Numbered from the stretch's first letter, positions 37,432 to 50,662 are shown. The stretch: DNA of 64,000 nucleotides from Panorpa germanica (GCA_963678705.1 OY783203.1:43834347-43898346), one strand, 5' to 3'. Program-made: numbers and translations. Notes: generated by a model from the sequence alone, not told the origin.

Positions 37432-38345
37432 TCAATCAATAAATCTAGCAAGATATTTTAAATAACTAACGTATACACTCTTTCGTGATGTAACACGCGT
37501 TAATTCATTCTTCAATTCCCATAACTTCACTGTTGTTAAATCACCATCTTCTAATAGAACCCTAAAGTTTCTAATTACTCTTTCTGTTTTATTTATAATC
37601 TTAGTAGCATTATGTTCTATGTTGTAAAATCTCTGTGTGTTTTCATCAATTGCTGCTACGACTTCCAGTATTTCCTCATTGCATAATCTAAGTGAAATCA
37701 CAGTGGCTAAAAACTCTTGTCTGATTAGAGACTTATTCGCTATCAGCCCTTCCCTAACTATTACCTTGAAATAAAAATTATTATCAATTAGTATTAATTT
37801 CAGGTTATTCGAAATAAATTTCTTATCAGTACAACATTTTCAAAAAGTCTGAAAAATAACGTAACTTTATAAACATTTATGAGTAACACATTTAATTTTT
37901 TCATATAATTATTTTCATCCCAGGTAGAAAATATACTGCAATGTAACACTTTTATTAGCTTGTAGTTAGTTAACAAGAGTAAACTTTGCACTGGAAGACA
38001 ATTTCTATATGAGAAGTAGATAATGAACCTTGGAACGAGCTCGTAGCAAACTAGCATATGTGAATCTATATGTACTACAAGACAATTCTACCTAATTACA
38101 CTTAAAAAACAAGTACTACATATTTGCAATGCTTCTCGGATATCACTAGACGGATTGTACTTTTGTAACTGTAAAACTTATATAATTAACAAATGAAATA
38201 GCCGATTATTTAAGTGTTAAGAGGCATCTTTGTGATACATTAATTTTTAAATGATCCCCAATAACCCATCTCGAATAACTTAAATAAATAAAATGATCAA
38301 TGTGTATTTACTTACATCGAATGGCATAATATCTTCGTTATTCAT
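37432..38345 (-). CDS. Two-exon gene for a 120-residue helical protein, paralog B
   Basis: Exon 1 is 38345-38316 (MNNEDIMPFD, then gtaagt). Exon 2 is 37764-37432, entered after tatttcaag in phase 0. The intron is 551 bp. Seven of the ten exon 1 residues match paralog A. In exon 2 I count 44 identities over 109 aligned residues (about 40 percent) with no internal gaps. Hydrophobic spacing and the TT-K-WEL-EL-R core are kept. Both genes have intact frames and splice sites, so neither looks like a pseudogene. The gap-free alignment and preserved core argue for constraint on fold, while surface positions differ widely. Function unknown. Confidence 0.7.
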
Positions 38346-38640
38346 TTTTAAAATATTGTCAAGTTAATTTTGCGAACGTTAGAAAACGTAGTCTGATGAT
38401 TCAAATCTTGATACGAGAGTTGGAAGATAGCTCTTATCACTTGCTGCAGAAATGACTCGTGAAACTAGTAACTGATTGTACGAAATGCAATCAATTTGTT
38501 TTAGTTATTGTTTCGTACAAGAGCTATTATTTAATGCAAGTATTATGTTGCAGTTATTTTAAATAAAATAAAGAAATTAGTTATTTGTAGATTGTTTTTT
38601 ATTTCTAAACAAATTTCTACTAACAAAGGAAAAGTTTACA
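38346..38640 (-). promoter_or_regulatory. Highly conserved 5' flank of paralog B
   Basis: Counterpart of 35721-36030. Differences are mainly single substitutions and one small insertion (tcgtgaaac near 38458). Conservation drops sharply beyond about 38680. Confidence 0.5.
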
Positions 38641-39377
38641 ATTCTGACAAATTTGTTGAGCTATTCTTTTAGGGAAGAATCTTAAACATTTTAAAAACAA
38701 GTAGGGTGATTTTTAATTACATTTGAGCATACATTAGTTTTTAAATCTGTATACTTCATGTATACGTGTTTTTTTATTCTTAAAAATATTTTTTATATTA
38801 ATTAACTTAATTTTATTAATTTTATATTATTTTTAGGTTTATTTAAATAAATATTTTTATGATATAAATAAAATAGAGATTATTATTGAGGGAATTAAAT
38901 CATTTCATACAATGGGTATTGGAAATAGCAATCAACAGTAACCATCAACAAATTCAGGAATTTCTACATTTTAAGCTAATTAGTTGATATAAATTGCGCA
39001 TATCATGTGAGAGCAGCACTCTTTGTGAAATGATTGTTGTGCATGGCACTGCTGCAGTTGATAAATTCAATGCTGAGCATAATGCCGCATTATGAGCCCT
39101 AAATGAGGCTAGGTCAATGATAAACTCATAGGTTAGTAGGTAAATATCCTGATGCTCGATAGAATTAAATTTGATGTAAGAGAAAACAAAAAAAAAGTAA
39201 TTGTAAATCCAAAAAAGAATAAATTAATCAGCCAAGACACATCTTAAGAAACATACAGTTTCAAAGTATCCAATGGTACACATTTTTAAATTACAATTTT
39301 TAAGACAAGCTTAATTTGTGATTATTGAGTAAGATGCAATGTGACAAAACATTAATCTAGTAGAAGATTTGCTTGGT

Positions 39378-39462
39378 ATTTAATTTGTTAAGCGTCGTCC
39401 TATATCCGATGCTAAGTGATATCATCGATTACCTCCTACAATGTGGTAGTATTTATGGTGTA
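39378..39462 (-). repeat. SINE fragment shared by duplication (copy B)
   Basis: Reverse complement of the SINE body: atttaatttgttaagcgtcg, ccgatgctaagtgatatcat, gtggtagtatttatggtgta. Together with 36308-36390 it marks the upstream limit of the duplicated block. Confidence 0.6.
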
Positions 39463-39540
39463 CCGCATCTTTATAAGAATTTATGATTATGGGCCTTATT
39501 CCGTATTATGCATACCTGTCATACAAGAAAATGAAAAATA

Positions 39541-39544
<4 letters not shown>

Positions 39545-39602
<58 letters not shown>
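39545..39602. repeat. (AT)n microsatellite
   Basis: About 29 uninterrupted AT units; it produces a spurious Ile-Tyr-rich open frame. Confidence 0.95.
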
Positions 39603-39607
<5 letters not shown>

Positions 39608-41296
39608 TATATATTATATTTGTAGGCAAATAATTTTAAATATTGTGAAAATGTGGCAAAATTTTTGTTAGATTAAAAAACATCCAAACAAATGTGTATA
39701 TAGTCTAAGAATCGAATCCGGAACCAAAGAACACAGTTTTCTACAAGTAGAACTTCTAACAAAATTCAAATATTCGTTCACCCATCGTCAAATATCGGTG
39801 AAACCGAATAAAATGTACAAAATAGCAGCCGTATAGCCTGCTTTAGTATATTTTAACTTTTTTATATACGTTTATATCAAAATGATGTTATTTTATAAAA
39901 TGTAACCAAATATTTGTTATATTGCCAATAATGTTTACTGTAAGACGTGCCTTTGAAACTTGCTTCACTAGCGGAAGTAGTTCTACACGGGAAACCACAA
40001 CTACGGTTCTGCTGCTGTAGTATACACTGTACACTGCACGGTATAAAGTGACAATGGAACTGGAGTTGGAAAATATCTATTGAAAATGTATTTTCAACGA
40101 TTTGATGTACTTACATATTTCAACCAAATAACAAGATACCAGTAGTTAGAATTGTATTATATTATGTAATTTATTTGTTAAACATAGCTCATTGTTTTAT
40201 AAAAATTTATAAAGTGTATCCAAAGAAGTGCGACTCCAAAAGGCGACATTCAACATTCTTATATTTTCATTCATAAGTTTAAAATTTTTAAACATGAGTA
40301 TACTCAATTTGTAAAACTTTATGGTCCAAACCAATGCGACATTTTTGCAATCATTAAAACTTAACGAAAGCATGTAAGTATTTTAGTACATTCTTTATTA
40401 TATACACTTGCTTACTGACGATCGGTAAAATACATAATCCTTTGTAGACTAGAACGAAAACATTATTTTGCATTGCGTTATCGTACATGGTATATGAGCC
40501 TGAGGCTTGAAAAAATTAAATAAATAATTTTTGCGGATTCAGATCCCAATGTAAAGGATTGACCTGACCTGTCTTTATAACTTAATGTATTCCTTTTTTT
40601 ACAAAACTGATTGAGTGAATACGTAGTACCGACAAGGCGTGCCGATATACAAGTACAGTATGTTGGATTCGCACTAGCTTGGACGACGCATTTTGCGTCA
40701 CGCAATAAATGATGTACTAGAACTTATAATAAAACTTTCAATATAAATTATGACAATTTCAACAATATTCCTTATCCTTAATGTAAATAAATAAAGCTCT
40801 GACAGATCATCTGATATTTTTGAGATCCATTCAAATCGTATTTAGATACTCGAACCTGACATTATGTATTTTAATGTTGAGGTAAATAGTCAATAAATAA
40901 TACTCGTTCCATACAGCGAATTAGCTTGATGAGCGCTTACATATTTCATATCATTACAACAATGCCTAAGGGATTAACCGAAAGCTACCTCTCGTGGGTT
41001 ATATGTTTTATTTATATACATTTTAACATGCGATTGTACGCATTGTTTATACCAACAAATACAACAAACAAATAATTAACATATGTTAAACTTTTACAAT
41101 TTATTGTTATTTATTAAAAGAGTTGTTTATTAACAAATATTAAAAACAATATTCAATAAATACATATTTGTAGCATAAATACATATACTATTACCAATAT
41201 CTTATACATAATACAAAATATAAAAATGTTTATGTACTTGTTCTTTTTATTATTTCAGAAAATTTATTTTTGATAAGTTATTTTTTTTTCTAAATT

Positions 41297-41395
41297 TAAT
41301 TTATTTAACGTTGGCCTATTTCGGATGCTGAATCCTATCATCACCGGCACCCTACTATGTGTTCAGTTTTTGTGGTGTTGTGCCTTCACATATGT
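41297..41395 (-). repeat. SINE fragment (3' half)
   Basis: Reverse complement of tail and body: ttaatttatttaacgttggc, gatgctgaatcctatcatc, then 'ctactatgtgttcagttttt' and gtggtgttgtg. The region to about 41440 may be a decayed middle part. Confidence 0.65.
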
Positions 41396-44300
41396 GGAGA
41401 ACCGCTGAATAACTTTTTGATTATGTATCTACATGTTCACTGAAACAGACCATAGATGGCAACATCGATCATATCACATGGATCGACTGATTGCAAACCT
41501 AGGCCCCGAATCTGCCCGAACCGAAGGAGAATGCAACTGTGTTGTTATTGAGATAACACATACGGCACTAAACTGATTTGATATTGGTTTTGAGTGAGTA
41601 TGTTTCTTGGTTGCAGGGCAATCACGTTCCATGCTTTTGATGGTGACATCATGAGCAGAGATGTGCACAAATACTATTCAAAAGTATTGAAATACATACA
41701 TACATACAAATACCTCATAATACGACATAATAAAATCTCCTATTATGCTATTAAAAATTCTATAGGGTCACGAAACACGGTTCGACATGACTCGTTTTTC
41801 ATTGGAAACTTCGTCGCAACTAGTTTGCAATCAGTCGACCTGTATACAGACAGCCTTAATGCATCGTGTTTTTTAATGATGCGCACACTGTTCCACTGAA
41901 CGTTGTCGAATTCTTTCTGAAACATCTTAAGTGTTTTTACCCATTATATGATGTTGTATTACTCTCATCTAGAGTATTTCTTTTAATTCGTCTCGCCGTT
42001 GAATTTTTGCATAGAAAAGGTAATTTGATTTCCCGGGAATTCCCGCTCGACAAACTCTACTTATGTAGATCTACTGTGAAACATCTAATTTATACTTTAA
42101 TTAAAACTGAATATCAATTGCTGAACATTTCTTTTAAAAAAGAAATATTATTTTGTCATTAAATTAATTTTAAAGTTAATATTATCAATAACAGGCAACA
42201 CAAAACTTTTACTTAAATTACAAGTATAATAAAATCAATAAGAAGTGTATTTTTAAAACATAATCATAAAGTTCGTTATAATCACAGCTCACAGCATGAA
42301 ATCAAAACTGATAATTCAACACGATGGGCGATGAATGGTGTCATGCAAGCTGGCGGATCCAGACCCACAAATCAGATTACATTGCTTTTATTTCATTCTG
42401 ATTAATCGACCACAGCTATCTAATAAAATTATCTGTTATTTAATTATAAAATATTAATATTTTTAATCGGTCTCTGTAAGAATTTTAATACAGAGTTTTT
42501 GCTGATTTATAAAAATACAAATTATTTACTTTCGTTCAAATGAATTTACCCGGTTGTTATTTCTTTAAATAAACATGACTATTACAGTTCAAATCAAACA
42601 ATAGATTTAATTCAAAGTAAGACACATTTTGGACAAATTGAAATGTGTTGATTTAAAATAAACAGTGCATGTCTACTCTTCTCACTTACATCAATATAAT
42701 TATCTGCTTTTAAATATATAATTGCAATATATGCCCTAGCAATAGTTTAGTTTGTACCAATCCAACCCTATTACCAATTTTGATAATCGTACTTACATGT
42801 TCAAGTTACTTGAAGTGTGGCATTGCAAGCACAATATCAAAATCTTGATTATATTTGAAATGAACATTAAAATGAAAAAAAGTCTTAAGTTTCATAACCT
42901 TGACATTGTCTTTGTCTACAAAGAAATATTACACATTCTTTGATAAGTTGTTTAAGAAAGTTACTTTGAAATGTCGTGGCTTGTTAAAATGATGACTAAA
43001 GTTTTAATTTAATTACTTGACTGCTGGAAATTAAATGTTTTGCAGGGTTTAAATGTGTATTAATATAATTATAAACTGTAGTAACGGCTTATAATAAACG
43101 TTTTCTTAAAATATATTTTATTTAATTAAAGACGTTTGCAGTTTTCAACAAATGACGACATACTGAAACTATATTTTACTAGATCAGATTGCTGAACTCA
43201 TAGTTAACATGGCCAGTTAAAGAGAAATATCAGTGTAAATACCAATCATCCTCAAACTGCATTTAACAATTTGGCATTTTAATGGAGACCTCTAAAGTAT
43301 TTTAATCAATAATTTTATATAACGCAACCATTTACGAGTATCTAAAATACGTTTTATAATTTTTCTAATTTTTAAGGATTTATTGAATATTTATACAGCG
43401 TATAACTTCATAAATTTCAATAAATAGATTCATCTTATCTTATATATAAATATAATTTACACTAAAAAAGTGTGTTTCAGACTGCGAAGTATTTTATAGA
43501 ATATAAGGAAGAAGTTGTCGGATTTATTATGATTTATTATTATATTATGATTATGTTTTGGAGGCTTACGCACCATAAAGCTTACAGAAAAAGTAAATTT
43601 GTACAAAGTGTTGTTTGTGTATAATGTTGTGTGCTACTAGTCCATGTACGAGTATAAAATTCATCTTTATATGCAAAAGAAGCAAATGTTCTATCAAGAA
43701 AATGATATTAATAACTTAATAAACTCCTCAGGAATATACACCTATAAACATATTACGCAGTGTCTTAAATAACTTGGCATTTTACTAAAAAATAAATCGT
43801 TTATGAAACGAATATTTATTTTAAACAAGATAAACTAGATTTTTTATGAAAAGATAGACAAGGCTTTTGTGTATTTTGATTATAAGAAATGTTAGGGTTT
43901 TTAAAGGTAGGTACGTGTCATTAGAATAACTCATTGCGCGCATTGCATTAAGTCTTCATTATATTACTGCGAGTTCAACGTCTACGTTCTTATATCGCAT
44001 TAATTGTAATATAATAATTGTGTGTTTTGTAGATTTGTTTATAATTTGGTTTTTATAATATTTGTTTGTTTTTTATTTGTTTACTATTTGGTTAATTCAT
44101 TCTTTGCTAAGCATGGAATAAATTCATTCCATTTTCGGGAATCGAATCGGACCCAAGTATAGCTAAGGATATAGGTCTAGGTCTTCTTTTATATATTTAT
44201 TAGCACTGAAATCAATATATACATTTGCGAACATTTCATAATACATAATTTTTACAATTTACAATTTTCCTATTTCTCAACTTTTACCATTCTATTCCAA

Positions 44301-46647
44301 ACTCTTCCATTGTTTCTTCTAATAGTAAATGAGCGTCCTAAGAAGTACAAAATCTCGTTATCCACTTGGTTTCAAAGTGCATTCGTTCATTTGAACTACA
44401 GGTATAAAATGTGTGTAGCTTCGTATGAAATTTAGTCACACAGTTTATGAATTGGATACTCAATTTATTTTGAACCGGTACATAATGGGTGTTTTCCAAT
44501 TACAGAGCAAAATGCATTTGCTGATGTTTAATTGGAACATATTTTAAATCTAATAAGATATTAACTCAATTTTATAAATTTTACTTTTTTTTATATAAAA
44601 TATATTCTTATGGATTAAATAAAATAAGGATTAGTATTAAAGGTATTAAACCATTTCATACTTTTAAAGTGCTCAATTATGCGAGGCATTTCTGTAGTTG
44701 TAACATTCAATTATGCGTTCTAGTGGCGCAATTGGAAAACACCCAAGGTCTCTAATTTATATTTATTGAAAGTAGGTAGTTAGAAATAAAATCTTATTTT
44801 TGAATTAGTTCGAGTATCATTTGTACGATTCACAATAGCCAATAGCCAACTAAACATACAAAATATTAAAAACAATTACTTTTAAGATCCAGTTAATATT
44901 AATTTTCAATAATAAAATTTGCTCCTGGCTTGGTTCTCATTACCCAGAACAAATCTGGATATCAGTTAGAACAAATTCAGTTAGCTGGTAACAAAATATA
45001 GGTCACAACTTTTAAATAAAGTTCCAATTGTAATTTATGCATCCACAAAGTTCGAGTATTAATCCATTCAGAACCCTTTTCCTAATATGGCTTAAACCTT
45101 AATGGTAATTTGCATGTAATATTTAGAAATATACTAATGAGAATTTGATTGACAATTCAGTGTAACGGAAAGTGTTTGCTGGTGATTCTTACACTGTCTG
45201 AACTTCGAAATATTCATACAGCTTACTATTAGTTATATTTGTTGTGTTACCATTATTTCTTGAAAGGGTAAATGTTACGATAAGGGTGGGTATATCCATT
45301 TAACGCGTGATTGATTTATTTTATAAAATACAAAGTACAAAGTTTATAAAATTTAATAACTTTACCTTGACTTAAGTTACAAGGCTGTGATTAATTTTGT
45401 ATTATAAATTATGAAAAAAAAGTTTTAACAGAAATTAAATTAATATTTCTGGGTGAAAATTTTAATTACAAATTTATTTTTTAAATGTTTCTTTAAATTA
45501 ATATATGTTTTTTTCTTCTTCTAATTTTTAAATGAATACTTTTCTATTAATATTCATTTTTATTCTAAAATTGTGGGTGACAGGGCAACATTAATTACAA
45601 TTAGATGTTTATTTATATTAATGAACATCCAACAATGCTCGCTGCACAAAATCCACTTTTCATTTTTTTTGTTGCTGTTAGTTAATGCATGCATATAAAC
45701 ATATACTATATATATATATACGAGCATATGATACATACATATTATACTATATACGTAGATATGTAGATTATATACATGGTTACATTTTTGAGGTTAAAGA
45801 CATGATATAGTTAATATTTTCATTGTCTTTTAACGTTTTGCCATATCATTATCAAATATTACTCATACAATTAAACGTTTATTAAATAAATTATAATATT
45901 TAGTAATATTATAAAAAGACTCTCTTTATCCGCAACAGACAAATCAGAAGGAGAAAATGATTCCAGAATCATTACACTCTTATGCCCATTGGAAATCCGT
46001 TCCTCTTAAAATTAATCACTAATCTGGATTTTACCTAAATCCTAATCCTATAATGAACTATCATGATAGTTAGGAATTATCGTGAACCAAATTTATTCTA
46101 AATAGTAGTTTGTTCACATTAAGCTTTGGTGTTTCTACCTACTGTCTAAATCCTTTTATCCTTACCTGGGGCAATATTACCTACTAAATTATAAATCCAC
46201 AAACAAACATAAAACGAATTATAACAAAGAAAAGTTCACTAGCTAAAGAATAGCAATAATAATATTAAATGTTTTTTTTTTTAGTTTTTAGTTTTTAATT
46301 ATTAATCATTCTTCCACATAGATAAGAAAATAAATGTTTTAGTTTTAGAGAAGTGTAATGTGTTTCTCTTTATTTATTGGACTATTTACGATGCTGAATT
46401 CTAACACTTCTAACTCGTCACTTTTAAGTGCTACTCGACTGCTTAGAAAGTATATGATTATGTAAGGACAAATCGTAATTTCTAGGAGTATTAGAATGTT
46501 ATATTTTTAATTGTTTTAAGTAGTAGTAGGCAATTATAATTAGGTGATTTAATATTGAATAATGTACAGCTTAGCCTATTAATTAATACATACATATTTT
46601 TAAGGACATAATCAAATAAGCTTGATAAGAACAAAACCCAGTAAATA

Positions 46648-46790
46648 TATCGGTGGTTCGGGGATCGAACTCGAAGACACGGTTGTGCATTTACAATTTA
46701 TGTCTTTTTTTTTAATATATTTATTGAACATTCTATTCAATTTCCGATTCTGAGTCAACGTTCTCGCTCACTGTTCCGTCACAATTTATA
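46648..46790 (-). repeat. SINE fragment (tRNA-derived head, interrupted)
   Basis: ggggatcgaactcgaagaca is the reverse complement of the box B region and 'gttctcgctcactgttccgt' of the box A region. They are separated by about 70 bases instead of about 40, with a 'ttttttttaatatatttatt' insert. A duplicated word (acaatttatatct / acaatttatgtct) brackets the interruption. Confidence 0.5.
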
Positions 46791-47330
46791 TCTTATTACT
46801 ACAAAACATATTTTCAAAATTTTCTATTTGACCTTACTATTAATAAAATGCACAAGAGACATGCAGCTGGTGCATTTTATACAATTTCCTTTTACGGATT
46901 CAGCAATGAAACAGCACGGAAGCTCAATATATAAAATATAAACTGCAGAAGCGTGCAGTCTAAGAAAATCAAGTTTTCGTTTTTCATACAGATGTTACTG
47001 TCGGGTGAATGAGAGTCGTATGACCGGTTGTCGATAAAATGTAGTCACATATGTAGTACAAGTACTGTGTGTACAATCTATATGCAGGAAACATAGGAAG
47101 TTAATAGAGATTTTATTTTCTATCATGTTTTATTTTGACATGTTAGTTGTCATCGTAAAAACATATTATTTTGAGGTCACCAAATTCTATTTCCGGGACC
47201 AGGAAAATACATGAAACTCTTAAAATGAGTTTGATTACATGGCTCCTAGTCTTTATCTTGATCTAGACAACTTTCCGTGTTCATTGTAGGTCAAACGGGA
47301 TTTACTTTATGTTATTAACCCTTATATGTA

Positions 47331-47331
47331 T

Positions 47332-47401
<70 letters not shown>
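47331..47401. repeat. (CA)n/(TA)n compound microsatellite
   Basis: Five CA units followed by about 29 TA units, directly abutting a transposon-like terminus at 47402. Confidence 0.95.
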
Positions 47402-47406
<5 letters not shown>

Positions 47407-48743
47407 GACTCATAGAAACATTAACAATAAATATTAGCGGCTGAACAATCGCAGTGGAGTGGTATAGTATTAGTTGCCTTCTAAGTACTAAAGCGTTCCT
47501 TATTAGAAAATATAACTTCCTTTTACAGTTTTCCCTACAAAATTGAAGTGGCGAACGCCACAAGAGAGTATGTACTTTTTGACGCAACAAGTATATATGT
47601 ATTTTTTAATATCATTAACTACTATATACATTTGTAAATAAATTTACAAGGAAAATTATTGATAAATATTAAAAATGGCAGAGATATAGCTTGTTCCCCG
47701 AAACACGTTTGCCAGGACATTCTCCGATGGTCGCCATCGTACTATCTTTAGGAATCGTCTTAAATAAACAAAATTAATACTTTCTTGTAAACAAATGTAT
47801 TATCTATCGAGTAGCATAGGGAGAAAAGTTACAATTTTTTTGTATGAAACTGACTGGAAGTTGTTTGAAAAAAAAACAATTTTTTCTTAAAATTCTAAGT
47901 TGAAAAATTAAATAAAAAATGAAGGAGATATCCAATCGTAAAAATCCTAAGTTACTCGATATATCATTTTTTAAAGAACATTTGATGTAATTTTTATTAA
48001 AGGCAAGTAAAGCGGTCTTGAAATATCCTGGATATCAGTCCAAAAAAAGTAGTTTCGAGATAAATGCAAAGAAATGTATTGTATATATATATCACAAGTA
48101 ATATTCAGAATGTTGAGATGTATAAACTTCTGAAATATTCTTAAAAGCATAAATAATATTTTGTTTTTATGAAAATCTCAGGGTGTGGGCTAACCTATAA
48201 ATCCGAAACATTTGCTATAGAACACAAAACAATTTACACTATACCGACAGTTCAAAAACGAACCGCAAAACATATATTTTGGGTTTATTTTACATAAAAA
48301 AGATTACTTGTTACATGATATTTGACACATAAACTCTCGACACATAAATTTACATTTTTCCACGAAGTTCAATATAATTCTGTTACAGATTCATTAAATT
48401 AGTAAACATTAAAAATCTTTTATTATTATAACCTTATATTGGTGGTTCGGTACTAATAGTGCCAATGTCATTTTTTCTCTTCAAAATATTTAATTTTTTA
48501 AAGCATTTAAAGCATTGTTAGATTCTACATCTATATGTTTATTTTTAGTCAATTAAAATTAAATTAATTTTAGATATGTACTTTGAATGCGATTCTCTCA
48601 ATTATTCTTCTCTGTCTCAAATTTGAAATTTTGACGTATGATAATGACAATGATAAATCTAGTATCAAAAATAGACCAGCGCTAAAAAACATAAAATAAA
48701 AAACAAATACATTATTTATTGAGTACATTTTATGGGTCACCTT
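47402..48743. mobile_element. Degraded DNA transposon with short TIRs
   Basis: The left end agggtgactcataga and the reverse complement of the right end (aaggtgacccataaaa, 48743 downward) match at about 13 of 16 positions. Both ends adjoin TA-rich sequence, so a TA target duplication of the Tc1/mariner type is possible. No transposase remains over the 1.34 kb. The minus-strand open frame at 47315-47590 is partly microsatellite and is not a gene. Confidence 0.4.
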
Positions 48744-49824
48744 GTATATACGTGTGTGGTCAGACGTCTAAGTATCATGAAACAAAAATATTTGGTTAAA
48801 CTTCCTTATCAGTATTTATACCCTTTATAATTTAAATTATGTTGTGTCATTTTGACATGCCACTTGCTATTACTATACACTTTGTTATTATAACCCAACC
48901 CCTTTAGAAATATTCATAAACATCCCCGCAGCCGCATTTGTCACGCTAAAGAACATAAAATGTATTATGACTACTTTTACATTTTTTATAAGACATTTCA
49001 TAAATAATTTAACTTGTAAAAAGTCTTAAAGCGTGAGATTTTACGTTTACGTTTAAGTTTACATTCCATTTGAAATATGCTACCGTATTTTACATGTTCC
49101 GACGAATCCGAAAATTCCTAATAATTTTATATATTTATTATTACTTATTTTAAATTTCATTTAATTAACGTTGATTTATTTCCGTTATTGAGCCGTCATT
49201 CGATCGTAAAGGGCCTTATTTTGTAACTTTTTCTGCCTATTTTGTAACTTTGAAAGTGAATAAAAGTTTAACTTAACGTTGATATTTTACTATAATATAA
49301 TTTGTCAATATTAACAAATACCAAATTAACAATTACCAAACAAATATCAGACTAGTTCAATTCATGACGTCATAGAAAAGTTACAAAATAACGGTCTTAG
49401 TTTGAGAATCTGTGACCTAAACGATACAGATTCCTTTAATTGTACTGTCATGTACTCTGCCTGTTAAGTATATTTTTATCTTTATGCATAAGTGAAAAGA
49501 AGTGCTCATATTGTCCATTGGCATGGTTATAAATAGAAAAAAGGTTTTATCACTTTTAAATATGGATACAATTTAAAGCACCAGCTGTTTTTGACACTTT
49601 AAAGGTCGTTTGGTAAAATAATATTAGCAAAAAAATGTATTACGTTTTTTGTAATTTTATGTTGAAATATTGTTTTTAGTATAATAATAAAAATGCTATA
49701 TTTTAGCTATCACAACCACCATACGTATGAATCGTATTTACTCCTATATATAAAATTGACAAAATCATTTTTAATATTAAGTGCTGTGATGACGGTGTAC
49801 AAGCAATGAGATCTGTAGTGACAC

Positions 49825-49915
49825 AGTGGCGGAGAGCATTTATGGTTGGCGTTAGGCCACTGTGTCTTCGGGTTCGATCCTCTGACACACCAGCGCTATA
49901 TTTATTTTATGAGTT
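49825..49915 (+). repeat. SINE fragment (tRNA-derived head)
   Basis: This is the best-preserved promoter of the family. A box A-like agtggcggagagcatttatg is followed by box B-like cttcgggttcgatcctctga, then cagcgctatatttatttta. Sequence after 49915 diverges from the SINE body. Confidence 0.7.
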
Positions 49916-50144
49916 TGGGGCAGTAGTGTAGCAGTGCAGTTCATGAAGCCACTACACTAACTATACTGCCAACGTTGCAATTTCCTACCTAAGTAGATTG
50001 GATTATCGAGGATCTTGAAATCTATAATAATTGAAAAAAGACACTGTCCATTTCAATTTTTTATTACTTTTCTTTATGATTACTATTCTTTTTAATACAT
50101 GTATAATAAAATAATCTTATAATCTTAATCAAATTTTATTAAAA

Positions 50145-50335
50145 TAGGCAGTGGGTGTGAGAATCCAAACTTGACTCCAGACAACTATGTCTACGGGATC
50201 GATCCCCGGACCAGTGCTATATTTTTTTGGATTTGTGCTTATATGAAAACAGTACACCATAAATACTACTAACATAAATCAAGGTTCAGCATTAGAAACA
50301 GACCGACGTTGAACAAATTTAATAAATAAATAATG
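50145..50335 (+). repeat. SINE, full length (shortened middle)
   Basis: Head, body and tail are contiguous: 'gcagtgggtgtgagaatcca', then ctacgggatcgatccccgga, then caccataaatactactaaca, 'ggttcagcattagaaacaga', and an aaatttaataaataaataa tail. About 190 bp. It shows that the tRNA-like head and the common body belong to one element. Confidence 0.75.
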
Positions 50336-50454
50336 TTAAATTTAGGTTACAAATAAAACCATTTTAAAATAATGACGTCATATTTGATTTATGACGTTAT
50401 ATTTTATTCCATTTTACCTTTATGTTATGTTTTATTAACTTTTTACCTTTTTAA

Positions 50455-50662
50455 GCCTTATCCTCACCGACACAGTATGCCTTCGAGTTCTTTCCTCGGA
50501 CCAGAGTTAAATTATCTGGGTTTGGTTGTTATAAAATTAAATTGATTATGTATTAGGTGTTGTTCACATATATGAGGCCACTATATTATAAATAACGCCA
50601 ACATGGTGATCGGTGACTTAGCATCGGAAATAGCCCGAGAGTAAATAAATTAAATTTAAAAA
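50455..50662 (+). repeat. SINE, full length
   Basis: Head (gccttatcctcaccgacaca, then a degraded 'gagttctttcctcggacc' box B) is followed by 'ggtgttgttcacatatatga', then aacatggtgatcggtgactt and catcggaaatagcccgagag with an aataaattaaatt tail. About 210 bp; about 120 bp downstream of the previous copy in the same orientation. Confidence 0.7.

Larger units (their letters stand above)
37115..38690. repeat. Duplicated segment, copy B (small helical-protein gene with flanks)
   Basis: Counterpart of 34641-36030 in the same orientation. Beyond 38690 copy B carries about 500 bp (to about 39200) with no counterpart in copy A. Part of that insert (near 38870-38915) resembles a segment near 44620-44665, so it is probably a dispersed repeat. 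After it the homology resumes (about 39200-39462 against 36130-36390). Confidence 0.7.
39610..47300. other. Intergenic DNA, no supported gene
   Basis: Short open frames occur at 41594-41899 (plus) and 41743-41925 (minus), overlapping each other. A related word (tcgactgattgcaaac) occurs near 41482 and, reversed, near 41823, suggesting a decayed repeat rather than a gene. A 46 bp segment at 42690-42735 on the minus strand has an exon-like donor but a weak acceptor. A SINE lies at 41297-41395, a degenerate SINE tail at about 46365-46410, and a SINE head at 46648-46790. The rest is A+T-rich and featureless. Confidence 0.45.

Noticed and set aside
41594..41925. Overlapping plus and minus frames of 101 and 60 codons
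   Set aside because: No motif or start context, low-complexity catacata within, and repeated words nearby suggest a decayed repeat.
42690..42735. Exon-like 46 bp on the minus strand (AYIAIIYLKADNYID, then gtaagtgag)
   Set aside because: It faintly recalls TPR-like SNAP proteins, but the acceptor (ctattgctag) is weak and no neighbouring exon was found.
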